Below, piece after piece: positions 1-9,273 of a stretch of DNA of 64,000 nt; the stretch's first letter is position 1, and the number at the start of each line of letters is the position of its first letter. The position numbers were made by a program, and so were the translations under genes. Source of the DNA: Pigmentiphaga humi. Lineage in GTDB: Bacteria; Pseudomonadota; Gammaproteobacteria; Burkholderiales; Burkholderiaceae_B. The stretch is from assembly GCF_900606115.1 (NCBI RefSeq), contig NZ_UWPJ01000025.1, forward strand, positions 59,376 through 123,375, in the 5' to 3' direction. The notes under the pieces were generated by a model. That model saw only the letters and a program-made list of their open reading frames with translations. It was not told the origin of the DNA and made no database searches.

Positions 1-2
1 GC

Positions 3-788
3 AGCGGCCACCGCGCCCGGCTCACGCCGGCGGGCGAGGAGCTGCTGCGCGAGGGCCGGCCGCTGCTGGAAGCGCTCCATGCCCTGGCGCGGCGCGTGCA
101 TCGCATCGCCACGGGCTGGGAAACCGAACTGCGCGTGGCGGTCAGCGCCGTGCTCAACTGCACGCCGCTGTTCGAACTGATCGAGGATTTCGAGGCCCTG
201 GGAACGGGCACCCGCCTGCGCTTTTCCTACGAGGTGCTGCAAGGCAACTGGGACGCCCTGTTGTCCGGACGGGCCGACCTGGTGATCGGCGCCGACGCCG
301 ACGACGCTCCCGCCGAAGGCTTCCAGTCGCGCGCGCTCGGCAACATGCCCTTCGTATTCTGCGTCGCGCCGCACCATCCACTGGCGCAGGCGCCCGAGCC
401 GCTGAGCGCCGCCGACATCGACCGCCATACGGCCGTCGCCGTGGCCGACACCTCGCGCCGCATGCCCGCCGGCACCAAAGGCCTGCTGTCCTCCCAGCAC
501 ACGGTCACGCTGCCGACCCTGGAACTGAAGGCGCGCGCCCAAGTGCGCGGCATAGGCTGCGGCTACCTGCCCGTGCCCATGGCGGCCCCCTACCTGGCGC
601 AAGGCCTGCTGGTGGCCCGCAAGGTGGACGGCATCCGTCTGAACGAACGGCTGGTCTATGCCTGGCGCGCGCCCGCGGAAGGCCGGGCGCTGCAATGGCT
701 GCTCGAGCGGCTGCAATCGTCGCGGCTGCATGCCGCGCTGCTGGCCCACCCGCACTCGCTCGCCGACATGACCCTGCGCGCATCATGA
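3..788 (+). CDS. LysR-family transcriptional regulator, 5' end missing
   Basis: The reading frame is open from the first bases of the window, so the N-terminal helix-turn-helix lies upstream and only its last part ([14 protein letters not shown], the usual end of a LysR DNA-binding domain and start of the linker helix) is seen. The remaining ~230 residues are a type 2 periplasmic-binding-like effector domain: they open with a beta strand after the linker ([11 protein letters not shown]), continue with a typical DLVIGAD segment and end in the second lobe. Its TGA overlaps the ATG of gluQ (ATGA), so the two genes are translationally coupled. The effector is not predictable. Confidence 0.85.
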   Translation, partial: SGHRARLTPAGEELLREGRPLLEALHALARRVHRIATGWETELRVAVSAVLNCTPLFELIEDFEALGTGTRLRFSYEVLQGNWDALLSGRADLVIGADADDAPAEGFQSRALGNMPFVFCVAPHHPLAQAPEPLSAADIDRHTAVAVADTSRRMPAGTKGLLSSQHTVTLPTLELKARAQVRGIGCGYLPVPMAAPYLAQGLLVARKVDGIRLNERLVYAWRAPAEGRALQWLLERLQSSRLHAALLAHPHSLADMTLRAS

Positions 789-1654
789 CGACATACATCG
801 GACGCTTCGCCCCCAGCCCCTCCGGACCGCTGCATCAGGGCTCGCTGGTCGCGGCGCTGGCCAGCTACCTGGACGCCCGCGCTCACGGGGGACGCTGGCT
901 GGTGCGCATAGAAGACCTGGACGCGCCGCGCGTGGCCGAAGGCGCGGACCGCATCATCCTCGGCCAATTGCAGGCGCTCGGCCTGCATGCCGACGCGCCG
1001 CCCGTCTACCAATCGGCCCGGCACCCCGCTTATCGCGCGGCCTTCGACGCGCTGCGCGAACGCGGCCTGGTCTATCCCTGCGGCTGCACGCGCAAGGAAA
1101 TCGCCGACTCCATTCTCAGCGCGCGCGGCAGCCTGCCGGCCGGCGAACTGCCCTATCCCGGCACCTGCCGCGCCGGCCTGCACGGCCGCAGCGCGCGCGC
1201 ATGGCGGGTACGCGTGCCGCCCGGCGTGGTGCGCTTCACCGATCGCTGGCTGGGCCCGGTCGAACAGGACCTGGCGGATGAAGTGGGGGATTTCGTGCTG
1301 TTCCGCGCCGACGGCATGTGGGCCTATCAGCTCGCGGTCGTCGTGGACGACGCCGCACAAGGCATTACCGACGTGGTGCGCGGCCAAGACCTGCTCGGAT
1401 CGACGCCCAGGCAGAAACTGCTGCAAGAGATGCTGGGCCTGCCGTCGCCGCGCTGGATGCACGTGCCGGTGGTCGTCAATGGCCAGGGCCAGAAACTATC
1501 CAAGCAGACCGGCGCGGCGGCCATCGACACCGGCCAGCCGGTGGCGGCGTTGCAGGCCGCCTGGCGGCACTTGGGATTCGCCCCGTTCGCGGCCGGCGAC
1601 CTTGCCGGCTTCCTCGCGGAAGCCACGCGGCGGTGGCAGGAACGGAGCCGCTGA
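785..1654 (+). CDS. gluQ: Glutamyl-Q tRNA(Asp) synthetase
   Basis: This truncated GluRS paralogue attaches glutamate to the queuine base of tRNA(Asp). The 289-residue product starts [20 protein letters not shown], a class I synthetase HIGH-type motif (HQGS), and has the KMSKS equivalent KLSKQTG near residue 238. The family's zinc site is visible as CGC at about residues 99-101 with a second cysteine in YPGTC near residue 123. It lacks the C-terminal anticodon-binding domain, as expected for GluQ. The ATG at 785 was chosen because it begins the conserved [11 protein letters not shown] motif and overlaps the upstream stop. The queuosine link is matched by queG elsewhere in the window. Confidence 0.93.
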   Translation: MTTYIGRFAPSPSGPLHQGSLVAALASYLDARAHGGRWLVRIEDLDAPRVAEGADRIILGQLQALGLHADAPPVYQSARHPAYRAAFDALRERGLVYPCGCTRKEIADSILSARGSLPAGELPYPGTCRAGLHGRSARAWRVRVPPGVVRFTDRWLGPVEQDLADEVGDFVLFRADGMWAYQLAVVVDDAAQGITDVVRGQDLLGSTPRQKLLQEMLGLPSPRWMHVPVVVNGQGQKLSKQTGAAAIDTGQPVAALQAAWRHLGFAPFAAGDLAGFLAEATRRWQERSR

Positions 1655-1669
1655 AAACCCGATAAAGCT

Positions 1670-1686
1670 CGCCTCAACCCGAGGCG
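1670..1686. terminator. Hairpin between convergent gluQ and rhlE
   Basis: A perfect 6-bp stem (CGCCTC / GAGGCG) with a 5-nt loop sits in the 36-bp gap between two convergent stop codons. No long T run follows on either side, so it is a weak or bidirectional terminator candidate. Confidence 0.4.
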
Positions 1687-1690
1687 CGGA

Positions 1691-3127
1691 TCAGGAAGCG
1701 TCGTCGGTTTTTTTGCCGCCGCCCAGCAGCACCGCCAGGGGGCGCTTGGCCGCAGGCCGTTGTGTCGTCGTGGACGGCGTATCGTGCCGCTGCGCCTCGG
1801 CGCTCGCGGAAGGCTCGTAAGGGCGTAGAAAGAACTCGTCGACCGGCGCGGCCGCCGGTTCATAGCGCCGCTCGCGGCTGCCCCGGCTGCGCTCGGGACG
1901 CTCGAAACGTTCGCCGCGCTCGCCACGTTCGCGCCGCTCGCCGCGCGAGGCGGCCAGCAGCGACGTCGGCAACTCGAGCTGGCCGCGCGGGATCTCCCGC
2001 TTGATCAGTTTCTCGACGTCGAGCAGGTACTTTTCCTCGGCGCTGGAGAACAGCGAGATCGCCTCTCCCGACGCCCCCGCGCGGCCCGTGCGGCCGATGC
2101 GGTGCACGTAGTCTTCGGCGTTGTACGGCAGGTCGTAATTGATGACGCACGGCACGCCGGCCACGTCCAGGCCGCGAGCGGCCACGTCGGTCGCCACCAG
2201 CACTTCCAGTTCACCGGCCTTGAATGCTTCCAGCGCCTTCATCCGGTCGGCCTGGGTCTTGTCGCCGTGGATGGACTCGGCGCGCACGCCATCGCGTTCG
2301 AGTTGGCGCGCCAGGCGGGCCGTACCGATCTTGGTGTTGGAAAACACGATGACCTGCTTGAGGCCGCGCGACTTGACCAGATGCACGACGGCCGCGCGCT
2401 TGGCGTCGCCTTCGAGCTTGTAGGCGATCTGGCTCACGGTGTCGGCCGTGGCGTTGCGCGCCGCGACCTCGATCTCGACCGGGCTGTTCAGATACGAACG
2501 GCCGAGCTTGCGGATCTCGTTGCTGAACGTGGCCGAGAACAGCAGCGTCTGGCGCTGTTGCGGCAGCAGCCGGATGATGCGTTCGAGGTCGGGCAGAAAG
2601 CCCATGTCGAGCATGCGGTCGGCTTCGTCGAGCACCAGTATGCCGACCTGGCCGAGGTTGACGTTGCGCTGCTCGACGTGGTCGAGCAGGCGGCCCGGCG
2701 TGGCGATCAGCACTTCGCAGCCGCGCCGCAGCGCCTCTTTCTGCGGCCCGATGTCGACCCCGCCGAACACCACGGCGGCGCGCAGCGGCGTGGAGGCTCC
2801 GTAGCGCTTGACGCTTTCGGCAACCTGGTCGGCCAGTTCGCGGGTCGGCGTCAGGATGAGCGCGCGGACGGGATGGCGCGCCGGCGAGGCGCTGGTATTG
2901 GCCAGCGGCATCAGCCTGTGCAGGATGGGCAGCGTGAAGGCCGCCGTCTTGCCGGTGCCGGTCTGGGCCGCGCCCATTGCGTCGCGGCCGTTCATGACCA
3001 CGGGAATGGCCTGGGCCTGGATGGGCGTAGGAGTGGTGTATCCCGTGGCGACGACCGCCTTCAGGATATCTGGATGCAGGCCGCAATCCGCGAAGGAACT
3101 TGGCCCTGATACCGCTGTATCTGTCAT
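1691..3127 (-). CDS. rhlE: DEAD-box ATP-dependent RNA helicase, RhlE type
   Basis: The 478-residue protein has all DEAD-box motifs in order: Q motif (FADCGL...TPTPIQAQAIP, ~12-40), motif I AQTGTGKT (~54), Ia PTRELADQV, Ib TPGRL, motif II DEAD (~170), SAT motif III, and the C-terminal RecA lobe ending in HRIGRTGRAG (~341). A basic, low-complexity tail rich in RGERRERGER repeats follows, as in RhlE proteins that work on ribosome assembly intermediates or in the RNA degradosome. It stands alone, convergent with gluQ. The exact RhlE subclass is inferred from the motif I-II region and tail. Confidence 0.93.
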   Translation of the reverse strand: MTDTAVSGPSSFADCGLHPDILKAVVATGYTTPTPIQAQAIPVVMNGRDAMGAAQTGTGKTAAFTLPILHRLMPLANTSASPARHPVRALILTPTRELADQVAESVKRYGASTPLRAAVVFGGVDIGPQKEALRRGCEVLIATPGRLLDHVEQRNVNLGQVGILVLDEADRMLDMGFLPDLERIIRLLPQQRQTLLFSATFSNEIRKLGRSYLNSPVEIEVAARNATADTVSQIAYKLEGDAKRAAVVHLVKSRGLKQVIVFSNTKIGTARLARQLERDGVRAESIHGDKTQADRMKALEAFKAGELEVLVATDVAARGLDVAGVPCVINYDLPYNAEDYVHRIGRTGRAGASGEAISLFSSAEEKYLLDVEKLIKREIPRGQLELPTSLLAASRGERRERGERGERFERPERSRGSRERRYEPAAAPVDEFFLRPYEPSASAEAQRHDTPSTTTQRPAAKRPLAVLLGGGKKTDDAS

Positions 3128-3323
3128 GGTGGGTGGACCACCAATCCCGCAACACGATGATGCGAATCAATAGCCCAGAAAAATCAAAGACTTAGATTTT
3201 ACCCCAAAAGCCCGCCGCCGCACGCAAGCCGTTTCTCGCGGCAAGCGTCACGGCGGCCAGCCGTCGCGTGCCGGCGGCGGCGTCGTGCGAAAATGGCTGC
3301 CGTCGTCCGCCCGAGCCCGCGCC

Positions 3324-4058
3324 ATGCGCCTTTCCGTCATCGTCATCACCCGCAACGAAGCCCACAACATCGCCGCCTGCCTGGAGTCGGTGCGGTTTGC
3401 CGATGAAGTGATCGTGGTCGATTCGGGCAGCACCGACGGCACCGTGGACATCGCCGGCAGCTTTGGGGCCCGGGTGACGGCGGCGCCCGATTGGCCGGGC
3501 TTCGGTCCGCAGAAAAACCGCGCATTGGCGCTGGCCACGGGCGATTGGGTCCTGTCGCTGGACGCCGACGAACGGGTGACCCCGGAACTGGCCGCCGCCA
3601 TCGCCCAGGTGCTGCGCGATCCGCGTCACGACGCCTACGACATGCCACGGCTGTCGAGCTTCTGCGGCCGCTTCATCCGCCACAGCGGCTGGTGGCCCGA
3701 CCGCGTGCTGCGCCTGTTCCGGCGCGGCACCGCCCGCTTCAGCGACGACCAGGTGCACGAGAAAGTGCTGCCGGACGGCAGCGTCGGCCAGTTGGCGCCG
3801 CATCTTTTGCATTACACCTATCCGGACCTAGATACGGCGATCGCCAAGATGAACCGCTACTCCGCCGACAGCGCCCAGACCCTTCATGCGCGCGGCAAAC
3901 GCGCCTCGATAGGCACCGCCATCGGCCATGGCCTGTGGACCTTCATCCGCATCTACCTGATCAAGCGCGGCTTCCTCGACGGCCGCCACGGCTTCCTGCT
4001 GGCCACCACCGCCGCCGCCGGCAGCTTCTACCGCTACGCCAAACTGAGCCTGAAATGA
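3324..4058 (+). CDS. Family 2 glycosyltransferase, WaaE/KdtX-like LPS core glycosyltransferase
   Basis: A 244-residue GT-A enzyme. The N-terminus MRLSVIVITRNEAHNIAACL is the nucleotide-binding strand of family 2 transferases; EVIVVDSGSTDGT (~31-43) and LSLDADERVTPEL (DxD-like metal motif, ~75-80) follow. The QKNRAL motif and the C-terminal segment FIRIYLIKRGFLDGRHGFLLA match the WaaE/KdtX group that adds a hexose to lipopolysaccharide inner core. Acceptor specificity is inferred. The ATG at 3324 is the one that starts at the conserved beta strand; an in-frame extension upstream to 3285 has no family support. A dispersed repeat lies directly downstream. Confidence 0.85.
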   Translation: MRLSVIVITRNEAHNIAACLESVRFADEVIVVDSGSTDGTVDIAGSFGARVTAAPDWPGFGPQKNRALALATGDWVLSLDADERVTPELAAAIAQVLRDPRHDAYDMPRLSSFCGRFIRHSGWWPDRVLRLFRRGTARFSDDQVHEKVLPDGSVGQLAPHLLHYTYPDLDTAIAKMNRYSADSAQTLHARGKRASIGTAIGHGLWTFIRIYLIKRGFLDGRHGFLLATTAAAGSFYRYAKLSLK

Positions 4059-4077
4059 CCTTCGCATTGGATTTCCT

Positions 4078-4155
4078 ACCCAGGAAACAGCGGATCCGGC
4101 TCCGCCGGTCCGCCAGTTTCGCCCCCTGGGGGCGCGCGTAAGCGCGTAGGGGGGG
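4078..4155 (+). repeat. Dispersed palindromic repeat, copy 1
   Basis: About 78 bp consisting of two imperfect hairpins: GGATCCGGC/GCCGGTCC and a second block GCCCCCTGGGGGC followed by GCGCGTAAGCGCG and a G run. The same unit recurs at 14736, 40912, 45371, 45520, 49524, 57002, 61741 and 63779. This copy fills the gap between the glycosyltransferase and dinB, and its terminal G run lies only a few bases before the dinB ATG. Confidence 0.85.
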
Positions 4156-4159
4156 CTGA

Positions 4160-5242
4160 ATGCCGGGGGTGAAAATCGTTCATTGCGACTGCGATTGCTT
4201 CTACGCGTCCATCGAGATGCGGGACGATCCCGGCCTGCGCGGCCGGCCCCTGGCGGTCGGCGGCCGGCCGGAGACGCGCGGCGTGGTGGCCACCTGCAAT
4301 TATGAAGCGCGCAAGTTCGGCATCCATTCGGCCATGTCGTCGGCGCGCGCGCTGCGGCTGTGCCCCGAGCTACTGATCATTCCGCCCGCCATGGAGAAAT
4401 ACCGGGCGGCCTCCGCGCAGATCATGGAGATCTACCGCGACTACACCGAACTGGTCGAGCCGCTGTCCCTGGACGAAGCCTACCTGGACGTCACCGACGT
4501 GCAGCGCCTGCAGGGCAGCGCCACCTTGATCGCGCGCGAGATCCGCCAGCGCGTGGCGGCGGCGGTCGGGATCACGGTGTCGGCGGGCGTCGCGCCCAAC
4601 AAGTTCGTCGCCAAGATCGCCAGCGACTGGAACAAGCCCGATGGCCTGTTCGTGGTCCGCCCGCAGGATGTCGATGCCTTCGTCGCCGCATTGCCCGTGG
4701 CCAAGCTGCACGGCGTGGGCAAGGTGACGGGCGCGCGGCTCAAAGCGCTGGGCGTGGAGACCTGCGCCGATCTGCGCACGTGGGAGCCCGAGCAACTGCG
4801 CGAACATTTCGGCACGTTCGGCGAACGGCTGTACGAGCTGAGCCGGGGCATCGACCGCCGGCTGGTCTCGCCCAGCCGGATACGCAAATCGATCAGCGTC
4901 GAACAGACTTTCGCCGCCGACCTGCCCACCCTCGAATCATGCCAGGCCAGGCTGCGCGGCATGCTCGACCAGCTCGATGCGCGGGTGCGCCGCGCCGATG
5001 CGCAAGGGCAGATCCAGAAACTGTTCGTGAAACTGCGCTTCTCGGATTTCAACCGCACCACCGCCGAAGGGGGCGGGTCCGCGCTCGACGAAGAGCAACT
5101 CCGCATCCTGTTGAACACCGCGTTCCGCCGCAATCCGCGCCCCGTCAGGCTAATGGGCCTGGGGGTGCGGCTGGGCGAAGCCGACGGACAGCTTGCACTG
5201 TTCGGGAATCAGCCGGCAGCGGAAGAACCGGACACTTTGTAG
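4160..5242 (+). CDS. dinB: DNA polymerase IV (Y family)
   Basis: Error-prone translesion polymerase of 360 residues, the usual DinB length. The N-terminal palm motif is VHCDCDCFYASIE (~6-18), containing the first catalytic aspartate. The second catalytic cluster SLDEAYLDVT lies at ~103-112, followed by VSAGVAPNKFVAKIASDWNKPDG (fingers/palm and thumb entry) and the HhH region LHGVGKVTGARL. The C-terminus GQLALF resembles a beta-clamp binding motif (QLxLF), as expected for Pol IV. No LexA box is obvious upstream; the start is crowded by a palindromic repeat whose G run is the only purine-rich sequence in ribosome-binding position. The 3' end overlaps the convergent copper-chaperone gene by 34 bp. 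Confidence 0.95.
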   Translation: MPGVKIVHCDCDCFYASIEMRDDPGLRGRPLAVGGRPETRGVVATCNYEARKFGIHSAMSSARALRLCPELLIIPPAMEKYRAASAQIMEIYRDYTELVEPLSLDEAYLDVTDVQRLQGSATLIAREIRQRVAAAVGITVSAGVAPNKFVAKIASDWNKPDGLFVVRPQDVDAFVAALPVAKLHGVGKVTGARLKALGVETCADLRTWEPEQLREHFGTFGERLYELSRGIDRRLVSPSRIRKSISVEQTFAADLPTLESCQARLRGMLDQLDARVRRADAQGQIQKLFVKLRFSDFNRTTAEGGGSALDEEQLRILLNTAFRRNPRPVRLMGLGVRLGEADGQLALFGNQPAAEEPDTL

Positions 5243-5421
5243 CCTGCCTCTTCGATCAATCGCGCCACCTGGGCGGCGTCTCCGGCGTGCTCGACCTTGA
5301 CGTTCCCGGCCGCCAGATCGACCGCCACGCTGGCCTCGGGATAGGCGGCCACGATGGCGTTCGTGACGGCCTTGACACAGTGGCCGCAGCTCATGCCTTC
5401 TACCTGGAATTGCAGCATCAT
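5209..5421 (-). CDS. Heavy-metal-associated (HMA) domain protein, CopZ-like copper chaperone
   Basis: A 70-residue protein made of one HMA domain, MMLQFQVEGMSCGHC at its start with the metal-binding GMSCGHC motif at residues 9-15 and the closing strand EAGYKV at ~58-63. Such proteins shuttle Cu(I) to P-type ATPases or regulators. Two consecutive ATGs are possible; AAGGAG lies 4 nt before the first and 7 nt before the second. No copper ATPase or CueR-like gene is adjacent, so the partner is elsewhere. It follows the flavoprotein gene by 52 bp and converges with dinB, overlapping it. Confidence 0.88.
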   Translation of the reverse strand: MMLQFQVEGMSCGHCVKAVTNAIVAAYPEASVAVDLAAGNVKVEHAGDAAQVARLIEEAGYKVSGSSAAG

Positions 5422-5473
5422 CGGACTCCTTCGTAGCGATGCGTGCAGTATCCACCTTGCCACGGTAGGAAGG

Positions 5474-6709
5474 TCAAGCCCGCAGCCAGCGCGCCGCGCC
5501 CGTTCCCGTCCAGCGCCCGCTGGCGAGGCAGGCCGTGAGCAGGTAGCCGCCGGTGGGCGCTTCCCAGTCCAGCATCTCGCCCGCGCAGAAAACCCCCGGC
5601 ACGGCCCGCAGCATGCCCGCCTCGTCCAGCGCCTCGAAGCGCACCCCGCCGGCGCTGCTGATGGCCTGCTCGATCGGCCGCGCGGCACGCAGGACCAGCG
5701 GCAAGGCCTTGATGCGGCGGGCCAGCCGGGCCGGGTCGTGGAAATCGCCGGCCGGCGCCGCTTCCCGCAGCAAGCCGGCCTTGACGCCGTCGATCCGCAC
5801 CCGGGCGCGCAAATGATTGGCCATGGACTTGCTGCCGCGCGGCCACGCCAGTTCGCGCTCGACCCGCTCCAGGTCGAGTCCGGGCGCAAGGTCCAGGTAG
5901 ACCGTCGCCCGGCCGTCGCGGGCGATGGCGTCGCGCAGCCGGGCCGAAGCCGCATAGACCAGGCTGCCCTCGATCCCGTAGCCGGATACGACGAACTCGC
6001 CGGTCCGCTGCCACGTTCCCAGGGCATCGGCCATGCGCAGCGCCACCGCGCGCACCGGCTGGCCGGCGTAGCGGCTGCGGAAATGCTCGCTCCATGGGAT
6101 CTCGAATCCGCAATTGGCCGGCGCCAGCGGCGCGATGGCTACGCCGCGCTCCGCCAGCCACGGCACCCAGGCGGCATCCGACCCCAGCCGGGGCCAGCTC
6201 GCGCCTCCCAGGGCCAGCACCAGCGCGCCGCAGCGCCGCGAAACCGGCCCGGCTGGCGTATCGAAACGCAGCGCTCCGTCGCCGTCCCAGCCCAGCCAAC
6301 GGTGGCGCATGTGCAGCCGCACCCCTTGCGCGCGCAGCCGGTGCAGCCACGCGCGCAGCAGCGGCGCGGCCTTCATTTCCCTGGGGAAAACGCGGCCCGA
6401 AGTGCCGACGAAGGTTTCGACGCCCAGGCCCGCGGCCCACTCCCGCACCTGGCTGGCGCCGAAGGCTTGCAGCAGCGGCGCAAGCTCGGCCGCGCGGCCG
6501 CCATAGCGTGCCAGGAACGGCCCGGGCGGCTCGGAATGGGTAATGTTCAGCCCGCCTATGCCGGCCAGCAGGAACTTGCGGCCGGCCGAAGGCATGGCAT
6601 CGTAGACGTCCACCCGCACGCCCCGGGCCGCCAGCGCCTCCGCCGCCATCAGCCCGGCGGGCCCGGCGCCGACCACCGCCGCATGCGGCGCGTTCACATC
6701 CTCCGCCAC
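5474..6709 (-). CDS. FAD-dependent oxidoreductase of the HI0933/YhiN family
   Basis: A 411-residue flavoprotein. The N-terminal Rossmann dinucleotide-binding motif is VVGAGPAGLMAAEALAARG (~12-30), followed by the family signature GRKFLLAGIGGLNITHSE (~44-61). Further family blocks are LVLALGGASWPRLGSD (~187-202) and, near the C-terminus, SSAGGVRFEALD and FCAGEMLDWEAPTGGYLL (~370-390), which close the FAD site. The substrate of this family is generally unknown. It is the gene after the iclR-type regulator with a 16-bp gap and probably shares its transcript. Confidence 0.9.
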   Translation of the reverse strand: MAEDVNAPHAAVVGAGPAGLMAAEALAARGVRVDVYDAMPSAGRKFLLAGIGGLNITHSEPPGPFLARYGGRAAELAPLLQAFGASQVREWAAGLGVETFVGTSGRVFPREMKAAPLLRAWLHRLRAQGVRLHMRHRWLGWDGDGALRFDTPAGPVSRRCGALVLALGGASWPRLGSDAAWVPWLAERGVAIAPLAPANCGFEIPWSEHFRSRYAGQPVRAVALRMADALGTWQRTGEFVVSGYGIEGSLVYAASARLRDAIARDGRATVYLDLAPGLDLERVERELAWPRGSKSMANHLRARVRIDGVKAGLLREAAPAGDFHDPARLARRIKALPLVLRAARPIEQAISSAGGVRFEALDEAGMLRAVPGVFCAGEMLDWEAPTGGYLLTACLASGRWTGTGAARWLRA

Positions 6710-6725
6710 GGCAGCGCCCCGCGCC

Positions 6726-7559
6726 TCAAGGACGCCACGAGGCCTTGCCCCGGGCCTGCATTTTCTCGGGCGAATAATTCAACAGCCGCGACAGTTCGAG
6801 CGCCGTGCTGCGCACCTTGGCGACCAGCTCGTCGATGCGCTCGGGCTCGAAGCGCGAAGACGGAATGGTCGCGCCCAGCGCGGCCACGATGCGCCCAGTG
6901 CCGTCGCGCACCGGCGCGGCAACCGTGGACACGCGCGCCTCGAAGAACGCTTCCTGCAACACGTAGCCGCGCTCGCGGTCTTCCTGCACCAGTTCGTACA
7001 GGCTCTGCACCGTGGCGGGGGTACTGGACGAATAGCTTTGCAGGTGCTCTTCGGGGAACAGCTCGCGCAACTCCTCCAGGCTCAGGTCTTCGAGCAGCAC
7101 GCGGCCGAGCACGGTCGCATGCGCGGGCAGGCGCGTGCCGACGTGGACGCTGCTGGCGAAAGGCGTGGGCGCGGACGACTTGGCCACATAGACGATGGAA
7201 CGGCCGTCGCGCACGACCAGGTTGCACGAGAAACCGATCTCGCCGCGCAGGCGCTCCAGCAAAGGCGTGCCGAGTTCCGTCAGCTCGAGCGAGGCGAGAT
7301 ATTCGAATCCCAGCCTGAGCACCGCCAGGCCGAGACGATAGTCGTGGCCGCCGGGCTCGCGCTGCACGAAGCCCATGGATTCGAGCGTCATCAGCAGGCG
7401 GAACACGGTCGAGCGCGGCAGGCTGAGCCGGCGCGCCAGCTCGGGCGCGGACAGCTTGCGATCGTAGTGATTGAACTGCCCCAGCAGCAGCAGACCGCGC
7501 TCCAGCGCCGGGACGAGATACTTGTCCTGGACCTCTTCGGAAAGATTCGCTTTGCTCAT
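6726..7559 (-). CDS. IclR-family transcriptional regulator
   Basis: The 277-residue protein has a winged helix-turn-helix at ~20-75 (ALERGLLLLGQFN, LSAPELARRLSLPRSTVFRLLMTLESMGFV) and a C-terminal IclR effector domain (~90-260) with the usual GxxxPxHATxLGR-like block (VGTRLPAHATVLGRVLL) and a late AxxxPVRDGTGRIVAALGATIPSSR strand set. It lies 79 bp after the SDR gene and the upstream ABC importer genes on the same strand, so it probably controls that operon. An imperfect inverted repeat upstream of the operon (11233-11249) is a candidate operator. Ligand unknown. Confidence 0.9.
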   Translation of the reverse strand: MSKANLSEEVQDKYLVPALERGLLLLGQFNHYDRKLSAPELARRLSLPRSTVFRLLMTLESMGFVQREPGGHDYRLGLAVLRLGFEYLASLELTELGTPLLERLRGEIGFSCNLVVRDGRSIVYVAKSSAPTPFASSVHVGTRLPAHATVLGRVLLEDLSLEELRELFPEEHLQSYSSSTPATVQSLYELVQEDRERGYVLQEAFFEARVSTVAAPVRDGTGRIVAALGATIPSSRFEPERIDELVAKVRSTALELSRLLNYSPEKMQARGKASWRP

Positions 7560-7638
7560 GTGACCACGTCAACTCAATGCTCGAGGACCGCATGATACCG
7601 GCCCGGCGTCCGACTCCCGCCGCGCCGACCCGGCCGCA

Positions 7639-8412
7639 TCAATTGAACACGAAACCGCCGTTGACCGGCAGCAGCTGCCCGGTCACGAAGCGGGCCAGGT
7701 CCGACAACGCGAACAGCACCGAGCCGCTGACGTCCTCCGGCACCTGGTCGCGCTGGATGGCGCGCTGGTCGTGGTAGAGGCGATGGCGCGCCTCGGGCAC
7801 GTATTCGGTAGCCTCGACCAGCGTCAACCCGGGCGCGATCGCGTTGACGGTGATGTTGCCGGCGCCGAATTCGCGGGCCAGCGAACGCGTCATGGCAATG
7901 ACCGCGCCCTTGCTCGCGGCATAGGCCAGCAGCTTGGGCGCGCCCCACAGCGCGGTGTCGGAAGCGATATTGACGATGGCGCCGCGGCCCGACGCCTGCA
8001 GCGCAGGCTGGCAGGCCGCGGACATCAGCCAGGTGCCGCGCACGTTGACCGCCATCACGCGGTCCCATACGGCGACCTCCAGTTCCTGTGCGCCGACGCC
8101 GCCCGAGTTGGTGATGGCAGCGTTGTTGACCAGCCCGTCGAGCCCGCCCAGCCGTTGCACGGCCTGCGCCGCGCATTGCCTGACGGACTCCGGATCGGCC
8201 AGGTCCACCACGACGCCGTGCACCGGATACCCCTTGGCGCGCAGGGTCTCGACCGACTGCTCCAGCGTATCGGCCAGGATATCCGCCATCGCCACCTGCG
8301 CGCCCGCCTGGCACAGCGACATGGCGAAATCGTAGCCCAGCCCGCGCGCCGCCCCCGTCACCAGGACGCGCCGGCCCTTCAAAAGATTGCCGATAGTGCT
8401 CGAATCCAACAT
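7639..8412 (-). CDS. Short-chain dehydrogenase/reductase
   Basis: Classical SDR of 257 residues. The cofactor motif TGAARGLG is at ~20-27, an acidic residue after beta-2 (MADIL) suggests NAD(H) preference, NNAAITNSGG (~90-99) is the NNAG equivalent, the active-site Ser is in NIASDTALWG (~143) and the YxxxK pair is YAASK (~156-160). The C-terminus VTGQLLPVNGGFVFN is typical. Position within an ABC importer/IclR operon suggests it oxidises or reduces the imported compound, which is not identified. Confidence 0.9.
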   Translation of the reverse strand: MLDSSTIGNLLKGRRVLVTGAARGLGYDFAMSLCQAGAQVAMADILADTLEQSVETLRAKGYPVHGVVVDLADPESVRQCAAQAVQRLGGLDGLVNNAAITNSGGVGAQELEVAVWDRVMAVNVRGTWLMSAACQPALQASGRGAIVNIASDTALWGAPKLLAYAASKGAVIAMTRSLAREFGAGNITVNAIAPGLTLVEATEYVPEARHRLYHDQRAIQRDQVPEDVSGSVLFALSDLARFVTGQLLPVNGGFVFN

Positions 8413-8427
8413 GACTCCCCTGCTTCT

Positions 8428-9273
8428 CTAAACCGTAGTAGTGGTCGCGCGCGGCAGATAGTGCAGCACCTTCTTCTCGGCCCACACCACGGCCGCATAG
8501 GCGATGATGCCGATCACGGTGAGCACGGCGATCGTGACGAACACGGCCGAGGTGTTGCCCTGTCCTTCGCCGTCGACCAGCAGGTAGCCCAGGCCCAGGT
8601 TGCCGCCCACCAGTTCGCCCACCGTCACGCCGATGACGGCCAGGGTCGACGCGATGCGCAGGCCCGAGAACAGCGCGGGCAGCGCCGACGGGAACTCGAC
8701 CAGGCGGAACACCTGCCAGCGGCTGGCGTTGAGCGTGCGCACCAGGTTGACCATGTCCGGGTCCACCGTGCGCACGGCCGACAGCACGTTGATCATGACC
8801 GGGAAGAATACGATCAGGATGGCCACCAGGATCTTGGGGTAGATGGTATAGCCCAGCCACATCACGAACAGCGGCGCGAACGCCACCTTGGGGGCGATCT
8901 GAAGCGCCAGGATGTAGGGCGACAGAATGGACTCGGTGGTGGGCGACAGCCCCAGCACCACGCCTACCACCAGGCCCAGCAAGGCGCCCAGCACGAAGCC
9001 GACGAACACCTCGAACGCGGTGATGCCGCTGTGCATGAGCAGTTCGCTGTTCTCCCACATGAGGCCGAATTCCTGGACCACGCGGCTGAAGCGCGGAAGA
9101 ATGAACTCGGGCATGTTGAGCAGGCCCGGTCCCCATTCCCAGGCGGCCAGGAACGCCACCAGGACCAGCAGGCTGCCGGCGGCGGTGGCGACCTTGCCCG
9201 TGAAGAACGGCCGGGACGGCCCGGCCGCGCGCGCCGCGGCGGGCGCGCGCTCGTTGGATGCAGGCACGGACAT
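8428..9273 (-). CDS. ABC transporter permease (SsuC/TauC/ThiX type)
   Basis: A 281-residue inner-membrane protein with about six predicted membrane segments; the first is LLVLVAFLAAWEW (~36-50) after a proline/alanine-rich cytoplasmic tail. The BPD_transp_1 coupling segment EFPSALPALFSGLRIASTLAVIGVTVGELVG (EAA loop, ~190-220) is typical of the nitrate/sulfonate/taurine-type importers. The start codon overlaps the stop of the binding-protein gene by one base (TAATG), indicating translational coupling. Substrate unknown. Confidence 0.9.
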   Translation of the reverse strand: MSVPASNERAPAAARAAGPSRPFFTGKVATAAGSLLVLVAFLAAWEWGPGLLNMPEFILPRFSRVVQEFGLMWENSELLMHSGITAFEVFVGFVLGALLGLVVGVVLGLSPTTESILSPYILALQIAPKVAFAPLFVMWLGYTIYPKILVAILIVFFPVMINVLSAVRTVDPDMVNLVRTLNASRWQVFRLVEFPSALPALFSGLRIASTLAVIGVTVGELVGGNLGLGYLLVDGEGQGNTSAVFVTIAVLTVIGIIAYAAVVWAEKKVLHYLPRATTTTV